From the NCBI GenBank assembly GCA_034509755.1, contig CM067541.1, positions 15,426,001 through 15,490,000 of the forward strand: a stretch of 64,000 nt of DNA. The letters are read 5' to 3'. Position numbers and translations under genes: made by a program. Shown piece after piece: positions 34,211 through 46,038 of the stretch. How positions within the stretch are numbered: position 1 is the first letter of the stretch; every line of letters begins with the position of its first letter. Below the pieces are notes generated by a model. It was given only the letters and a program-made list of their open reading frames with translations. It searched no databases and had not been told where the DNA came from. Source of the DNA: Anisodus tanguticus (lineage: Eukaryota; Streptophyta; Magnoliopsida; Solanales; Solanaceae).

Positions 34211-37200
34211 ATGTCTAAGAACAATTATCACCTTGCCCTCATGGTTTCCAATATCAAGAGTTGTATCCCTATTGTCCTTGAGATGAAAAACGTCCAATAT
34301 GCGACGTGGGCGGAGTTGTTTAAAATTCACGCTATCTCTTATCAAGTTCTTCATCACATCATTCCTCCCGCTAGATCCATTCCTGCGGAGGATCCTGAGT
34401 TATGGATTACTCTTGATGCTACCGTTCTCCGGTGGATCTACGCCACTATTTCGGTGGACCTTCTACAGACGATTATTGAGCCGGATACCACGGCTATGGC
34501 TGCATGGAATAGATTGCGTGACATATTCCAAGACAACCAACATTCACGTGTCGTCACACTCGAGCAGGAATTCTCTCTAGTTCGAATGGACGAATTTCCA
34601 AACGTTTCTTCATATTGCAAGAAACTCAAGGAGTTGGCCGATCAACTCCGTAATGTTGGCGCATCGATAACTAATAATCGTCTCGTTCTACAGTTGGTTG
34701 CCGGTCTTTCGGAGGCCTATAATGGTGTTGGAACTCTCCTTCGCCAAAGTAACCCTCTTCCCGACTTCTATCAAGCCCGCACCATGCTTACTTTGGAAGA
34801 AGCCGATTTGGCTAAAAAGGCGGCTACCGGAGCAAGCCCCGTCGTCATGGTGGCGTCCTCTCCGAGTTTTTTCGAGTTTTGTTAATAATTCGGGCCAAAA
34901 CCATAATTATGGTGGCGGCAAGAATAATCGCAAGAATAATAACAAAAACCGCGGGGGCAAACGCGGCAGTTCCGGTGGTCAGCAAACAGGCGGTGGGGCC
35001 CATCCAGGGAGCAGTGGCCCACCACCCCTGGTCCCAGCAGTGGGGCCCATGGCAGTGGGGCTGGGGCAGTGGGCCGTGGGCCAGCAACCCGTCTACTCAG
35101 GTAGCAAATTCCGGCGGCTAGTGGGTGGCCCGCGATTCGGGCCCAACACCCGGCGGTGGCGGCCCACCCACTTGCCGGTGGCCCAAAAACAAAAAGCTCG
35201 GCGGCCTACGGCCCAGCTCCATCACGGACAGGAGTTCTTGGGCCCCGACCTCCGCAAGCCCATCACGCAGCAGGCCCCACTCAGACCGACATCGAGGCTG
35301 CGATGCACACGTTGGGGTTGACTCAACCGGACCCAAATTGGTATATGGACACCGGGGCCACTACTCACATGACTTCCGAATCAGGTACTCTCTCCTCTTA
35401 TTCCAATTTGAGCACCCCTCGGGGTATAATTGTTGGTAATGACAACTCTATTCCAATTCAGGGTTATGGTCAGAAAACGTTGTCTCCCCCCAATCCACCC
35501 CTTCTCTTGAAAAATACTTTACATGCTCCTAAATTGATTAAAAATTTAGCGTCTGTCCGAAAATTCTCTACTGACAATTTCGTTTCCGTTGAATTTGATC
35601 CTTTTGGTTTCTCTGTAAAGGATTTCAAGACGGGGAGTCATCTCATGAGGTGTGATAGTAGGGAGGATCTGTATCCTATCATGTCTGGTTTCAGTCCATC
35701 GAGTCAAGCCTTGCCATTAGCTTTTGCAGCCATCTCTCCCTCCATGTGGCATGCTCGTCTGGGTCATCCGGGATCTTCTATTTTATCAGTTTTAGATAAA
35801 AATAGCTTTATTTCTTGTAAGGGTACGAGTCGTACTCCACTTTGTCAATCTTGTTCATTATGAAAAATTGTTAAGTTGCCATTTGTAGATTCTAATTCTC
35901 ATACTTTAAAGCCATTTGATATTATTCATAGCGACTTATGGACGTCTCCTGTTCTTAGTTCATTGGGTCATCGATATTATGTTCTCTTTTTAGATGATTA
36001 TTCTAAATTTTTGTGGACGTTTCCAATTGCGAATAAATCACAAGTGTTTTCCGTCTTCATCAAATTTAGAGCGTTCATTCGTACTCAATTCGAAAGAGAA
36101 ATAAAAAATATTCAATGTGATAATAGGAAAGAATATGACAATAGAGAGTTTCGGGAATTCTGTGCTACTAATGGGATAAATTTTCATTTTTCGTGTCCTC
36201 ATACATCTTCACAAAATGGGAAAGCCGAACGCAAAATTCATTTCATAAATAACATTGTACGAACTCTCTTAATTCATGCCTCCATATTTTTGGCATCATG
36301 CTCTACAAATGACCACATATCTTCTTAACATAATTTCTTCTAAAGGTCTGACATATTCTTCCCCCCTCAAAATCCTATATAATAAGAACCCTTTTTATTC
36401 TCATCTTCGGATTTTTGGGTGCTTGTGTTATCCATTATTCCCATCCACCACAATTAACAAACTTCAGGCTCGGTCTACCCCGTGTGTATTTTTGGGTTAT
36501 CCGTCGAATCATCGTGGTTATAAGTGTTTTGATTTATCCTCCAAGAAAATCATAATTAATCGCCATGTCATTTTTTATGAAACCCAATTCCCTTTTACAA
36601 AAGTTCATACTCACGAGCCTAAGTCGTATAATTTTTTGAATGACCAAATATCCCCGTATATTATTCGGAATTTTTCGGACATCTCCCGCACCCAAAATCC
36701 TCCAGCGGGCCCACTGCCCGCTAGACCCACAAGACGCGCCGGCAGTTCCGGTGGATCGGATCGGTCCCAAACAATTGGGCCGGTCCATTGGTCTGGAACT
36801 GGTCCAGTTGATGAGTCATTTTTCCGATTTGAGCCAGCAGGCCCACTTCCTGCTGGCCAGTCCGTCCCGGGCCCAAAAAATCCCAAAATTCCCTCGATTC
36901 TTCCTTAAGTCATAGACCGGTCACTCGTAATCAGCGGGGTATTTTTACACCTAAAAGACATTTTAATTTACATTCTGATGTCTCTAAATCCCCCTTACCC
37001 CGCAATCCTGTGTCCGCATTAAATGACCCTAATTGGAAAATTGCTATGACTGATGAATATAATGCTCTTATTTATAATAAGACGTGGGATTTGGTGCCCC
37101 GTCCATATGGTATTAATGTTATCAGGTATATGTGGATTTTTGCTCATAAGGAGAATTCAGATGGGTCATTTGCTCGACATAAGACGCGACTTATTGGTGA

Positions 37201-38547
37201 TGGTAAGACTCAGCAGGTTGGGATAGATTGTGGTGAGACGTTTAGCCCGGTGTTCAAACCGGCTACCATCCGCACTGTGCTTAGCTTGGCTCTTTCCACG
37301 ACTTGACCAATTCATCAGTTGGATGTCAAGAATGCTTTCCTACATGGTGATCTCAAGGAAACAATATATATACATCAGCCGTTGGGTTTCAGGGATCCAA
37401 ATCGCCCTCATCATGTATGTTTGTTGAAAGAAGTCCTTATATGGGCTTAAGCAGTCTCCAAGGGCCTGGTACACGAGGTTTGCTGACTTTGTTTCAACTT
37501 TCAACTATTGGGTTCACTCACAGCAGGTCAGACAATTCCTTGTTCATCTACCATCGTGGTTCGTCCTTGGCCTACATTCTGTTGTATGTGGATGATATCA
37601 TCTTGACTGCCTCTTCCGATGCCTTGCGCCAGTCTATCATGACCATGCTCAGTTCTGAGTTTGATATGAAAGACTTAGGGCCTTTGAGTTATTTTTTGGG
37701 GATTGCCGTCAAGCGTCATTCAGGTGGCTTGTTTTTGTCTCAACGAAAGTATGCTGAGATCATAGAGAGGGCTGGGATGTCATCTTGTAAGTCCACTTCC
37801 ACGCCAGTTGATGCAAACCCCAAGCTGAGTGTCGCAGCAGGTGCACCATACGAGGACCCGACCCGCTATCGCCGTCTTGCAGGGGCCCTCCAGTATCTTA
37901 CCTTTACCAGATCGGATATTACGTATGCGGTTCAACATGTGTGTTTATTCATGCATGATCCCAGAGTTGAGCACATAAATGGAATCAAACGCATCATTCG
38001 GTATATTCAGGGGACACTGGACTATGGGTTGCACTTGTATCCTTCATCTACATCCACACTTGTCTCTTACACGGATGCTGATTGGGGTGGTTGTCCCTAC
38101 ACCAGACGGTCGACTTCTGGCTACTGTATGTTCCTTGGCAACAACTTGGTCTCCTGGTCGGCAAAGCGTCAGGAAACTCTATCACGCTCCAGTGCAGAGG
38201 CAGAATATCGAGGGGTAGCGAATGTGGTTTCCGAATCATGTTGGCTAAGTAATTTACTTTTGGAGCTTCATTGTCCCATTCAGAAGGCAACCTTGGTATA
38301 TTGCGATAACATTAGTGCCATCTACCTTTCAGGTAACCCAGTTCAACACCAACGCACTAAGCATATCGAAATGGACATTCACTTTGTCCGTGAAAAAGTT
38401 GCAAAGGGTCACGTTCGCGTATGCCATGTCCCGTCTCGTTATCAAATTGCAGACATCTTTACAAAGGGTCTACTAGTGGTTCTCTTTGAAGATTTTAGGG
38501 ACAGTCTCAGCGTTCGAAGACCGCCCGCTATGACTGCGGGTGTGTGT
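34211..38547 (+). pseudogene. gag-pol pseudogene of copia-2
   Basis: gag begins MSKNNYHLALMVSNIK at 34211 and contains the UBN2-type gag domain (VLRWIYATISVDLLQTII, MAAWNRLRDIF). Protease has NWYMDTGATTHM near 35336. Integrase has MWHARLGHPG, HSDLWTSPV, CDNRKEYDN and NGKAERKI, keeping the D-D-E residues. RT has DCGETFSPV and an intact YVDDIIL near 37580. RNase H ends the frame with QHQRTKHIEMDIHFVREK. Lesions include a frameshift after gag near 34870, a TGA in the integrase zinc region near 35861, a frameshift near 36300, TGG to TGA at 37304-37306 and a frameshift near 37430. The last 377 codons (37417-38547) are open. Confidence 0.93.
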
Positions 38548-38933
38548 TAAACAAAGGTAATATACCTGTGATATACACTGAATATACAGCAGTATATATC
38601 ACAGGTATACAAAACAATGGGCGACCCGGCAAAGCAGTGGGCAGTGGCCCAAATCACTGAGGCCCATCACGGCTTTGGGCAGCAAAGCAGTGGGAAAATT
38701 TTGTATATTAAGGAAAGTATATTTTTTGTATATTGTAGTGTATTTGTTACCTAGATTAGGATATACACTTACCATAATTAGGATATACACTTACCATAAT
38801 TGTATAGTTAGAATTATGGTAGAATAAGGTTTTAGAAATAGAATAGGAATAGGATTCTCCTATTATGGAAATATGTAACTTGTATATATAGCCTTTCAAT
38901 TAATGAAAATAATCAAGGGGATTATTTCTTTCA
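38545..38933 (+). repeat. 3' LTR of copia-2
   Basis: 389 bp; partner of 33654-34042. The RNase H frame stops at 38548-38550, just inside the LTR. Confidence 0.93.
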
Positions 38934-39493
38934 ATTTCATGTCAATGCTTCCGTGATATGTTAATCAAGTTCATGACGCATTCGACTTTCATAAAAGTTT
39001 CATAGATTGGCTTCAATGGCTATGATTCAAGAAATAGTAGTAGCCTAAAATAAAAAATAAGAATAATTATATATTTAATTCGGTTTTTTCGGTTCGGTTC
39101 GTATCCAAAATTAAAAAACCGAACCGAATCACTAAATCCTGATTCGGTTCAGTTTTTCAAAAAATAAATCGATTTTTTTTAAAAAAAAACTGCCCACCCC
39201 TACATTCTTCACCCAATACACTGGTGATTGTGATTAGTAAAGGAAGTGAGAGTGGGGCTGCTCAAATCGTGGTGGAAGATGGACTGAGTAGTTGGTGAGG
39301 AAGATGGTGTTGCCGTGTTGGTTTTATTTGGAAGACACTATACATGTAGGTACGTAGCAATACATAAGTATGTAAAGCTCATTTTGGGATTGAAGCAATA
39401 TATCTAGGCTTAATTAGATTTAATTATGATTGGATATTATTCAATTCAACAACCACAAACTTTTCTGGAATGCACGGGTGTTTTAGATTAGTC

Positions 39494-42400
39494 ATAAGGC
39501 TGGCCAGTGGGCCGGGTCGGTCCGGTCCCACCCCGACCTCGACTTTTATTTTAATTTTTTTTGCGGTATCGGGACGGGACATGGTCTCGTTCCGACCCGC
39601 CCCCGATTCCGTCCGAAACCTCCCCTTCGCACAAATAACCGTTGCACCAACGACCATTTTACATTTTGGCCGTTGTGCAACGGTCATTTTTGGCCTCCCC
39701 CTCCCCCAACCCCACTACCCCCTTAATATTTATTTTTAACCCATAAGTTATTATATTTACACTTTAACCAATTTTCCAACTATAAATACCTCATTTTCTC
39801 TTCATATTTCTTACAAATCTTCCTACAATCTTTCTAAATCTATCTCTCTACAAATCTACATTGTCTACTACATATTGAATTTTATTTATTCATTTGGGAG
39901 TGAAGTGGCAACTAGCTTGAGGATCTTCCATCGATCAAATTTTCAATTTTCAACCTCTCGATTACACGTCAACGTTACGTCGGCGTTTGGTACATTCGTT
40001 CCTTCATTAAATTATTATTGTCTGTTTATTTTATTTAGCGCACTTAATTTCATTTACTTTAATTATTTATTAGTATAATTATAAATTTATAATGGAAGGA
40101 TTTAAACGTATGCTTACGGGTAAGGGTCAAGCTTCTTCTAGTAGGAGCAACAAGGGTAAGGGTACTTCCTCTAGTAATCCTATTTCTAGACAGAATCTTA
40201 TTCCTACACATGATGATTTTGTTGATACTGGACATTTTCCTACAATACCATTAGATTTAGACGAGGAGCTATTTTTTGGAACTCAAGAAGACTTTAATTT
40301 AGATGATGATCTAGATGATACACCCACTAATGTAGATGACAACACACCCATTAGTGCACCTTCAACTGAAATGTCTCCTATTCACCCTAGTATGAGACGA
40401 GGTCCAGCAAAACGACCATTAAAATCAGATGCATGAACATTTTTTGATAGGGACGTAGAGAATCAAGTAGCTAGATATAAAATTTGTAAAGATGTTTTAA
40501 AATTTAAAACTGGAAAAGGTCACGGTGGGACGGGGGGTTTAATGAGACACGTAGCAAAGGCTTATTCAACTAGGTATGCCCAATACAAGGCTTCAAAACC
40601 GGGTGCGCAAATGCCCGCTCCATCGGGACAAGGTTCACATACTGTCCCGGACCAAGTACAGGGTCAAATTAACCCCACGACGGGGGTAATTGTAGGCCCT
40701 AATTACAATAAACATAGAGATAGGGAAGCAATAGCAAAATTAGTTACTGTGGAGGGTTTGCCTTTTTCATTTCCTTCATCTCCTGGTTTTATTCATTACA
40801 TTAGAGAAATGTATATCCTGCTTTTAACAGTTTTTCTAGATCAACTATTAAGAGAGATGTATTTAAATTTGCACATGAATATCAACAATATTTACGTTAT
40901 TCATTATATCATTTTAATGACAAAGTGGCTATCACTTCTGATATAGGCCGTAGTACTAACGACCATGATTATTTAACGGTAACATGTCATTGGATAGATT
41001 ATAAATGGTCTATGCAAAAACGTATCTTAACGTATAGATATATAGATGATAGGCACACTGATACTTTTATTGCAGAAAATATTTATCAAGTGTGCGATTA
41101 TTACGGAATAACTGATAAAATTATGACTATTACATTAGATAACGCTTCTTCTAACAATTATGCTATTACAATTTTTAAAAATAGTTTAACTCCATCTTTT
41201 CCATATCATTTTCATATAAAATGTGCGTGTCATATATATAACTTAGTTGTAAAGGATGGTCTATCACTTTTTGAAGACATTCTTAGTAAAATACAATTTG
41301 TTATAAACTTTATTTTTTAAAATAATAAAATACAACGAAAAAAAGAATATAAAAAAACTTGTTACGATTGCCAACTACCTTATAGAAAAATTCCAGAAGA
41401 AGTACCCACTAGTTGAAATTCTTTATACGAGCAACTACTTGTTGCTTATGACTATAGAAAACCTATAACTTTATTTTTTAACTCTCATAATCAAAATCCA
41501 GCTGATATAGTTGTAGATAGCGATTGGGGAAAATTTTCCGAACTTATTGTATTTCTAGAGAAAGTTTTTCAAGCAACAAAAGAATTTTTCGGTATATATT
41601 ATCCTACTATTTCAACTATGTTATTTTATATAGCTCTAATATTTTTACTGTTTAATGAATATATGGATAAACCAGCTATTAAAAAATATTTATCAAAATA
41701 AAAAAATATTTTATTTCTATTCCCACTATTTATATTATTGGTGTTGTATTAAATCCGACTATTAAAATAGACGGTACTAAATCACTTATTGAAACTATTT
41801 ATGATTGTATAGCAATACTACCACCTCCAAGCCCCAAAAATCCAAATCACCCACCATCTATTGAACAAACTAAAGAAGAAGTGTTGTCTAGCGTAGAAGA
41901 CGAATGCAAAAAAGTATATAGGTTTTACCAACAAGAAAGTGCTAGCAACCTACCGGTTTCCATACAATCTTCTTCTTCTTCTTCTTCAACACAACCTCAC
42001 AAAAGACATGTTGTTTTTGCGGCTAGTATTGAAAGCCTCAGAAATAGAATGTGCGGCCGTAACGTTACTAACCAAATTAGCGAGTTTGATATTTTTATTT
42101 TGCAGGGTTCTGTACCGTACCAAGAAGTTCTCAATGAAGAAGGACGTGAAGACTTGCCGAAATACTGGAGGGGGAATGAGAAGACCTTTCCGACACTTTC
42201 AATGATGGCCCGAGATGTTTTGAACATTCAAGCGTCATCAACGGCGTCTGAAAGCGCTTTTTCTGACGGCATATATTAAATAGGAGAGCACATACACTCA
42301 TTTGCCGGAGACAGCTTGAAGATTGTAGTATTATTCAGAGATTGGATACGAGCGGAGCGGAGAAGGTGCGATCAATCGGAGATTAACGAAGAAGAAGACG

Positions 42401-43038
42401 AAAACTACAACGAAATCTTATCCGAAGGTGGTGGAAGCGACATGGAGCAATTTGACCAACAAATACCAATTCCAACCGAAGAACCACATGAAATTATCAA
42501 GAAACTAGAACATGTTTTTTTCAAAAAGTAATTTTTTTAATTGCAATTGTACTATGTAATTTGCAACTTTGTGTGCAACTTTTGAACAACACCACAAAGT
42601 TGCAATTTTGACAATTGTATTTGTATTACAAAAAAGACGATGTTGGAAGTCGTGTATGGTTGTCTGATGTACTATGTAACTGGTGGAGAACCATTGACGA
42701 GCGGCTAAGGGTCAATTGACTTAACTGAATTTAAATATCATATGTCTATTAAATAATATAAGAGGCACAAAAACAGTCTTGAGATGTTTTTATTACACTA
42801 TCTTATTTAATTATTGCGTTTTTTTTATATATGTTATTTTTTAAATTAAGTGCCAAAAAAAAAAAAACTCCCGCCCCGATCTCGATCCCGCCCGATCCCG
42901 ATCCCGCCCCTTTTCTGACGGGACCGAAAACCTGATGGGACGGCAGCGAATCCCGTCTGTCCCGCCCCGACCTGATCCCGCCCCTTCTCCATCCCGCCCC
43001 GATCCCGACCCGACTCGTCCCGGCCCGGCCCACTGGTC
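39494..43038 (+). mobile_element. Decayed autonomous hAT transposon
   Basis: About 3.5 kb carrying a hAT transposase. Both ends contain the inverted word CCAGTGGGCCGGG (left at about 39504, right at about 43024-43036 in reverse complement). The flanks share ATTAGTC (39487-39493 and 43039-43045), read as 7 of 8 bp of the target duplication. The right end appears to lack about 8 terminal bases. GC-rich subterminal arrays of CCCGATCCCG-type words (about 42870-43030; fewer at 39510-39610) are typical transposase-binding repeats. A TATA box (ACTATAAATACC) near 39780 precedes the coding region. Confidence 0.9.
40092..42531 (+). pseudogene. hAT transposase pseudogene (BED finger, Ac/Tam3-type)
   Basis: Starts MEGFKRMLTGKGQ at 40092. 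The acidic N-terminus is followed by the BED zinc-finger region. There TGG has become TGA (40434-40436), and two of the four expected zinc ligands are replaced: the first Cys is Tyr in ARYKICKDV and a His is Tyr in HVAKAYSTRY. The catalytic core keeps VAITSDIGRS (first Asp) and ITLDNASSNN (second Asp). The C-terminal dimerisation region keeps FPTLSMMARDVLNIQASS and ASESAFS (the Glu). Frameshifts occur near 40815 and after 41320, and a stop near 42277. Transposases of this family cut and reinsert hAT elements; this copy cannot. Confidence 0.92.
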
Positions 43039-43045
43039 ATTAGTC

Positions 43046-44566
43046 TGCTTCCTCATTCACAAACATATTATTTGCAGATATTCAGGAACTTTCGTTGGAG
43101 AGAGAAAAAATCGTTATGTTGATATCATGAAAGGAATAAAAAGAAGGTAGAAATCACTTAGAAAGGGCATAATCTTGTTATTTATGGAAGAGAGAGAAGA
43201 TTTAGCATTCAATTCCTATCTTTTAGTGGTTTTAAAATTAAATGTTATATTTGTTATAAAAACTGCTCTTTTTGTAATGATTAACAAGTTATGCTATTTG
43301 TATATATAATTATTACTAAAGTGTTCGATCGGATAAAAAACTCAAAAGAGAAGATGATAAGAAATTAAAACAGGATGTATAGTGACTACCAACTACAGAA
43401 GGGCAGCTTAGGGTAATGACATAAAATATTTGTCTCATTAAAATAAATAATATATTTACCCTCTCATCGATGACGTCTAAATTCACTCCTCAAAGAGAAA
43501 GTGTAAACGATCGTCACAATATAATTTATCCAACTTGGAAATGGGGTCGAATCCCACAGAAACAATATACTTGGGCAATTAAGTTAGTTATGAAATTATC
43601 ACCAATTAAGGCAAGCCAAATGATTTTCAAATATTTGATTTTGTTTAGAAACTAATAAAGATAAAACTGATAAATGGGGAGCACAAACTATGGAAATTCA
43701 AGGCTTTGAAACATAGAAATTTAACTTAAACTCAATAATGATTCATTGCGAGTAATTATCTACCATTAATTAATCATGAGTCTAACAAATGCGTCTTTTT
43801 CATATAAATCGAAACCCTAATCAAGGGAAAAGAAAATGGTAAGAAATTAAAACATGAGGTATAGTGACTATCAACTATACATTAAAAGTGGAAACAACGT
43901 AACCGTTTTGCTTTTTTGATTCAAAACTTTTCAGTATTCTCAGTGTAATAAAGGTTTTTTTTTTGCTTCTTTTTTTTCCTTTCAAAGCAAAAAAGGATTT
44001 TACAAATATCTTCCCGCTAAAATATATTTGCTTTAATTTTGAAAATAACAACATGCATTAAAAGCTATTCAATCCTGGCATAAATGAGTTTTTACCCGAT
44101 TATTTATGTTATTTTTAAAGAGATATTGGATTGACTAGTTTGGCCTTGTCCAATTTAAAATAACAAGTCAAGAAAAACAAGATATTATGTACTCCATAAC
44201 AACAGAAAAAGGTTAGATTTGCAACTGTACTCTCAAAAAATAGTTATATTTGTTCTTCGTTATATTTTTTTGATATATTTATCTTTCTCATTCCTACTTT
44301 GAGTTCATATTAACAACTAAAACGTTAGTTTTCTTATTCCACCTTTATTATCCTACATGGATATTTATTTCTCACTAAATTCGATCAATATTATCCTATA
44401 TGACCCCTATATTTAAGAGTGTTGTCAACTTGTCATTAGTGGAAGAAAAAAAGAATTCCAATGATATGAGGACATAGGCAGGACGCTGTGTTGACGTTGA
44501 CTTTGGAAAACCATTTGAATACGGCAAAAAACACTTTGCTATCGCAAGTTAGTATCTTTTTTTCTT
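43046..44566. other. Intergenic DNA with a short internal duplication
   Basis: No gene recognised. A word of about 40 bp (TAAGAAATTAAAACA..., ...TATAGTGACTA.CAACTA) occurs near 43358 and 43834. GGGGTCGAATCCCACAGA near 43543 resembles internal parts of plant LTR retrotransposons, but I cannot define an element. Confidence 0.4.
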
Positions 44567-44574
44567 ACCAAAAT

Positions 44575-45932
44575 TAGGGGTAGTAAATGGATGGGTTGGA
44601 CTGAATTTGAGCGGGTCAAAATGAATTGAGTTAATAAATGAGCGGATTATTGACATGCCCAAATGTTACTTGGGCTGCAATGGGCTAAAAAGCGGGTCAA
44701 ATCCAACCCGCCAAATTCTTACTAAGCTTTAATTGCCTTATTTGTTTTCTTATAATTTTTAGTACCTAATAAATTAACATTTTTCTTTATTATGGCTATA
44801 TATAACATATCAAATAAAAAATAATTCTTTTGAACATATTTTGATTGATTTCTTATTGATCAATTTGGGCTAGATATTAGGGTTGTGCAAATTAACGGTT
44901 ACACCAATAACCCGAATCGATTATTGGGTTATTGGATTAATGGTTCGGGTTAATGAGTTATTGATTCAGGTATCGGGTGGTGTCCTATGATTATTGGGGT
45001 ATCGATTCGGTTCTCGGTTTGACCACTTTTGTTAACGGGTGAACCAATAATCCGATAACCATTTATTTAATTATAATTATACCCTTCCATATATAAAATC
45101 ACTTGATTAGACTTAGGATGTACAAAATTTCTCTTGATCAACTGCAATTTTAAAGTTCCTCTATTGAATATTGAAAGAAAAAATTTCATCCTTTTCATTC
45201 TTGTGAGACATAAAATATTGATTTTTTAGCAGGCCAGGAGAGCGATTACAACAATCTTGAATGCACCCATATTCACAAGTGTGATTCCATTCATTTGTTA
45301 CTTCTTGCACATCGGAAAAGTATTTTGTTGTTTGCTTAAATACTAGAAATAATTTCATTCATATGTTACTTCTTGGTTACATTTATCTGTCTTTTTCACA
45401 AATTTATTGCATAAAGAATGTTTCTTACGTGAAAGTGCATTTTAAAATTTTAGTTGCCTAAAGAATGTTTCTTATTTTCCTTATGCATTTGGTGTTTGGC
45501 TTTGTGTAGTGACAAATTCTGATAATTTTGTTTTAAGTTTATTTACGTCCTTCCTATTCCAATTGGATATTTTTGTACGAAGCTACTTTCAGTTTTGAAA
45601 ATGAATTTTTTGTTCTTGAAAAATTTCATGTGAAACCTTAACAGTTAAACGGATAACCGAACCGATAACGACCAACAATCAATTAACCAAATAATCCAGT
45701 AGCCAATATCTTAACGGTTTAACATGTCTACAAACCGATAACCAATAAGTTTAACCGATAACTTTTAAACCCGAACTGAACCACCCGATACGCAACGCTA
45801 CTAGATATCAACCCAAATTTTAATAGGTTGAAATGAGTTGGACTGAAATGAGATGAACAAACAAATGGGCGGGTTACAAACTTGAATGGGTTGAACGGGT
45901 TATGGTTTCATGAGTTAAGTTTGTCACCTCTA
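44575..45932. mobile_element. Non-autonomous hAT-like element (outer)
   Basis: Ends TAGGGGTAGTAAA and, in reverse complement, TAGAGGTGACAAA. They are flanked by the perfect 8-bp duplication ACCAAAAT (44567-44574 and 45933-45940). The paralogous site near 29061-29078 lacks the element. The interior contains GGGTTG/GCGGGT-rich words and a second hAT element. Confidence 0.88.
44878..45800. mobile_element. Non-autonomous hAT-like element (inner, nested)
   Basis: 923 bp. Ends TAGGGTTGTGC and, in reverse complement, TAGCGTTGCGT. Perfect 8-bp target duplication CTAGATAT (44870-44877 and 45801-45808). The interior is rich in ATAACCGATAAC and GGTTATTGG words. No coding region. Confidence 0.88.
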
Positions 45933-46038
45933 ACCAAAATCATATTTTTGTTATTAACCCGCCCAAACTTGAATGGGTTGGACAGGTTGTGATTTCATGG
46001 GTTAAGTTTGCCACTTCTAACCAAAATCATATTTTTGT
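45876..46038 (+). repeat. Tandem duplication of a hAT terminus with its flank
   Basis: About 65 bp ending ...CACCTCTA then ACCAAAATCATATTTTTGT (45878-45951) is repeated as ...CACTTCTA then ACCAAAATCATATTTTTGT (45964-46038). The element end and the adjoining target site were duplicated together. Confidence 0.85.

Larger units (their letters stand above)
33654..38933 (+). mobile_element. Complete, decayed Ty1-copia retrotransposon (copia-2)
   Basis: Two 389-bp LTRs (33654-34042, 38545-38933) start TGTTAAACAAAGG and end TTCTTTCA. The primer-binding site TGGTATCAAGAGAC follows the left LTR at 34043. The flanking 5-mers are ATTTT and ATTTC, a target duplication with one mismatch. LTR identity is about 96% by eye. 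The element lies inside the hAT element at 33148-39202, so it inserted later. Confidence 0.93.
33148..39202. mobile_element. Non-autonomous hAT-like element split by copia-2
   Basis: Ends TAGGGGTGGGC (33148) and GCCCACCCCTA (to 39202) are perfect 11-bp inverted repeats. They are flanked by the perfect 8-bp target-site duplication CATTCTTC (33140-33147 and 39203-39210), diagnostic for hAT transposition. The interior near both ends is rich in GGTTCGGTT words in opposite orientation. Without the 5.28-kb copia-2 insert the element is about 0.78 kb, with no coding capacity. Confidence 0.93.

Noticed and set aside
42803..43056. Overlapping Gly/Arg-rich frames on the minus strand
   Set aside because: Produced by the GC-rich subterminal repeats of the hAT element.
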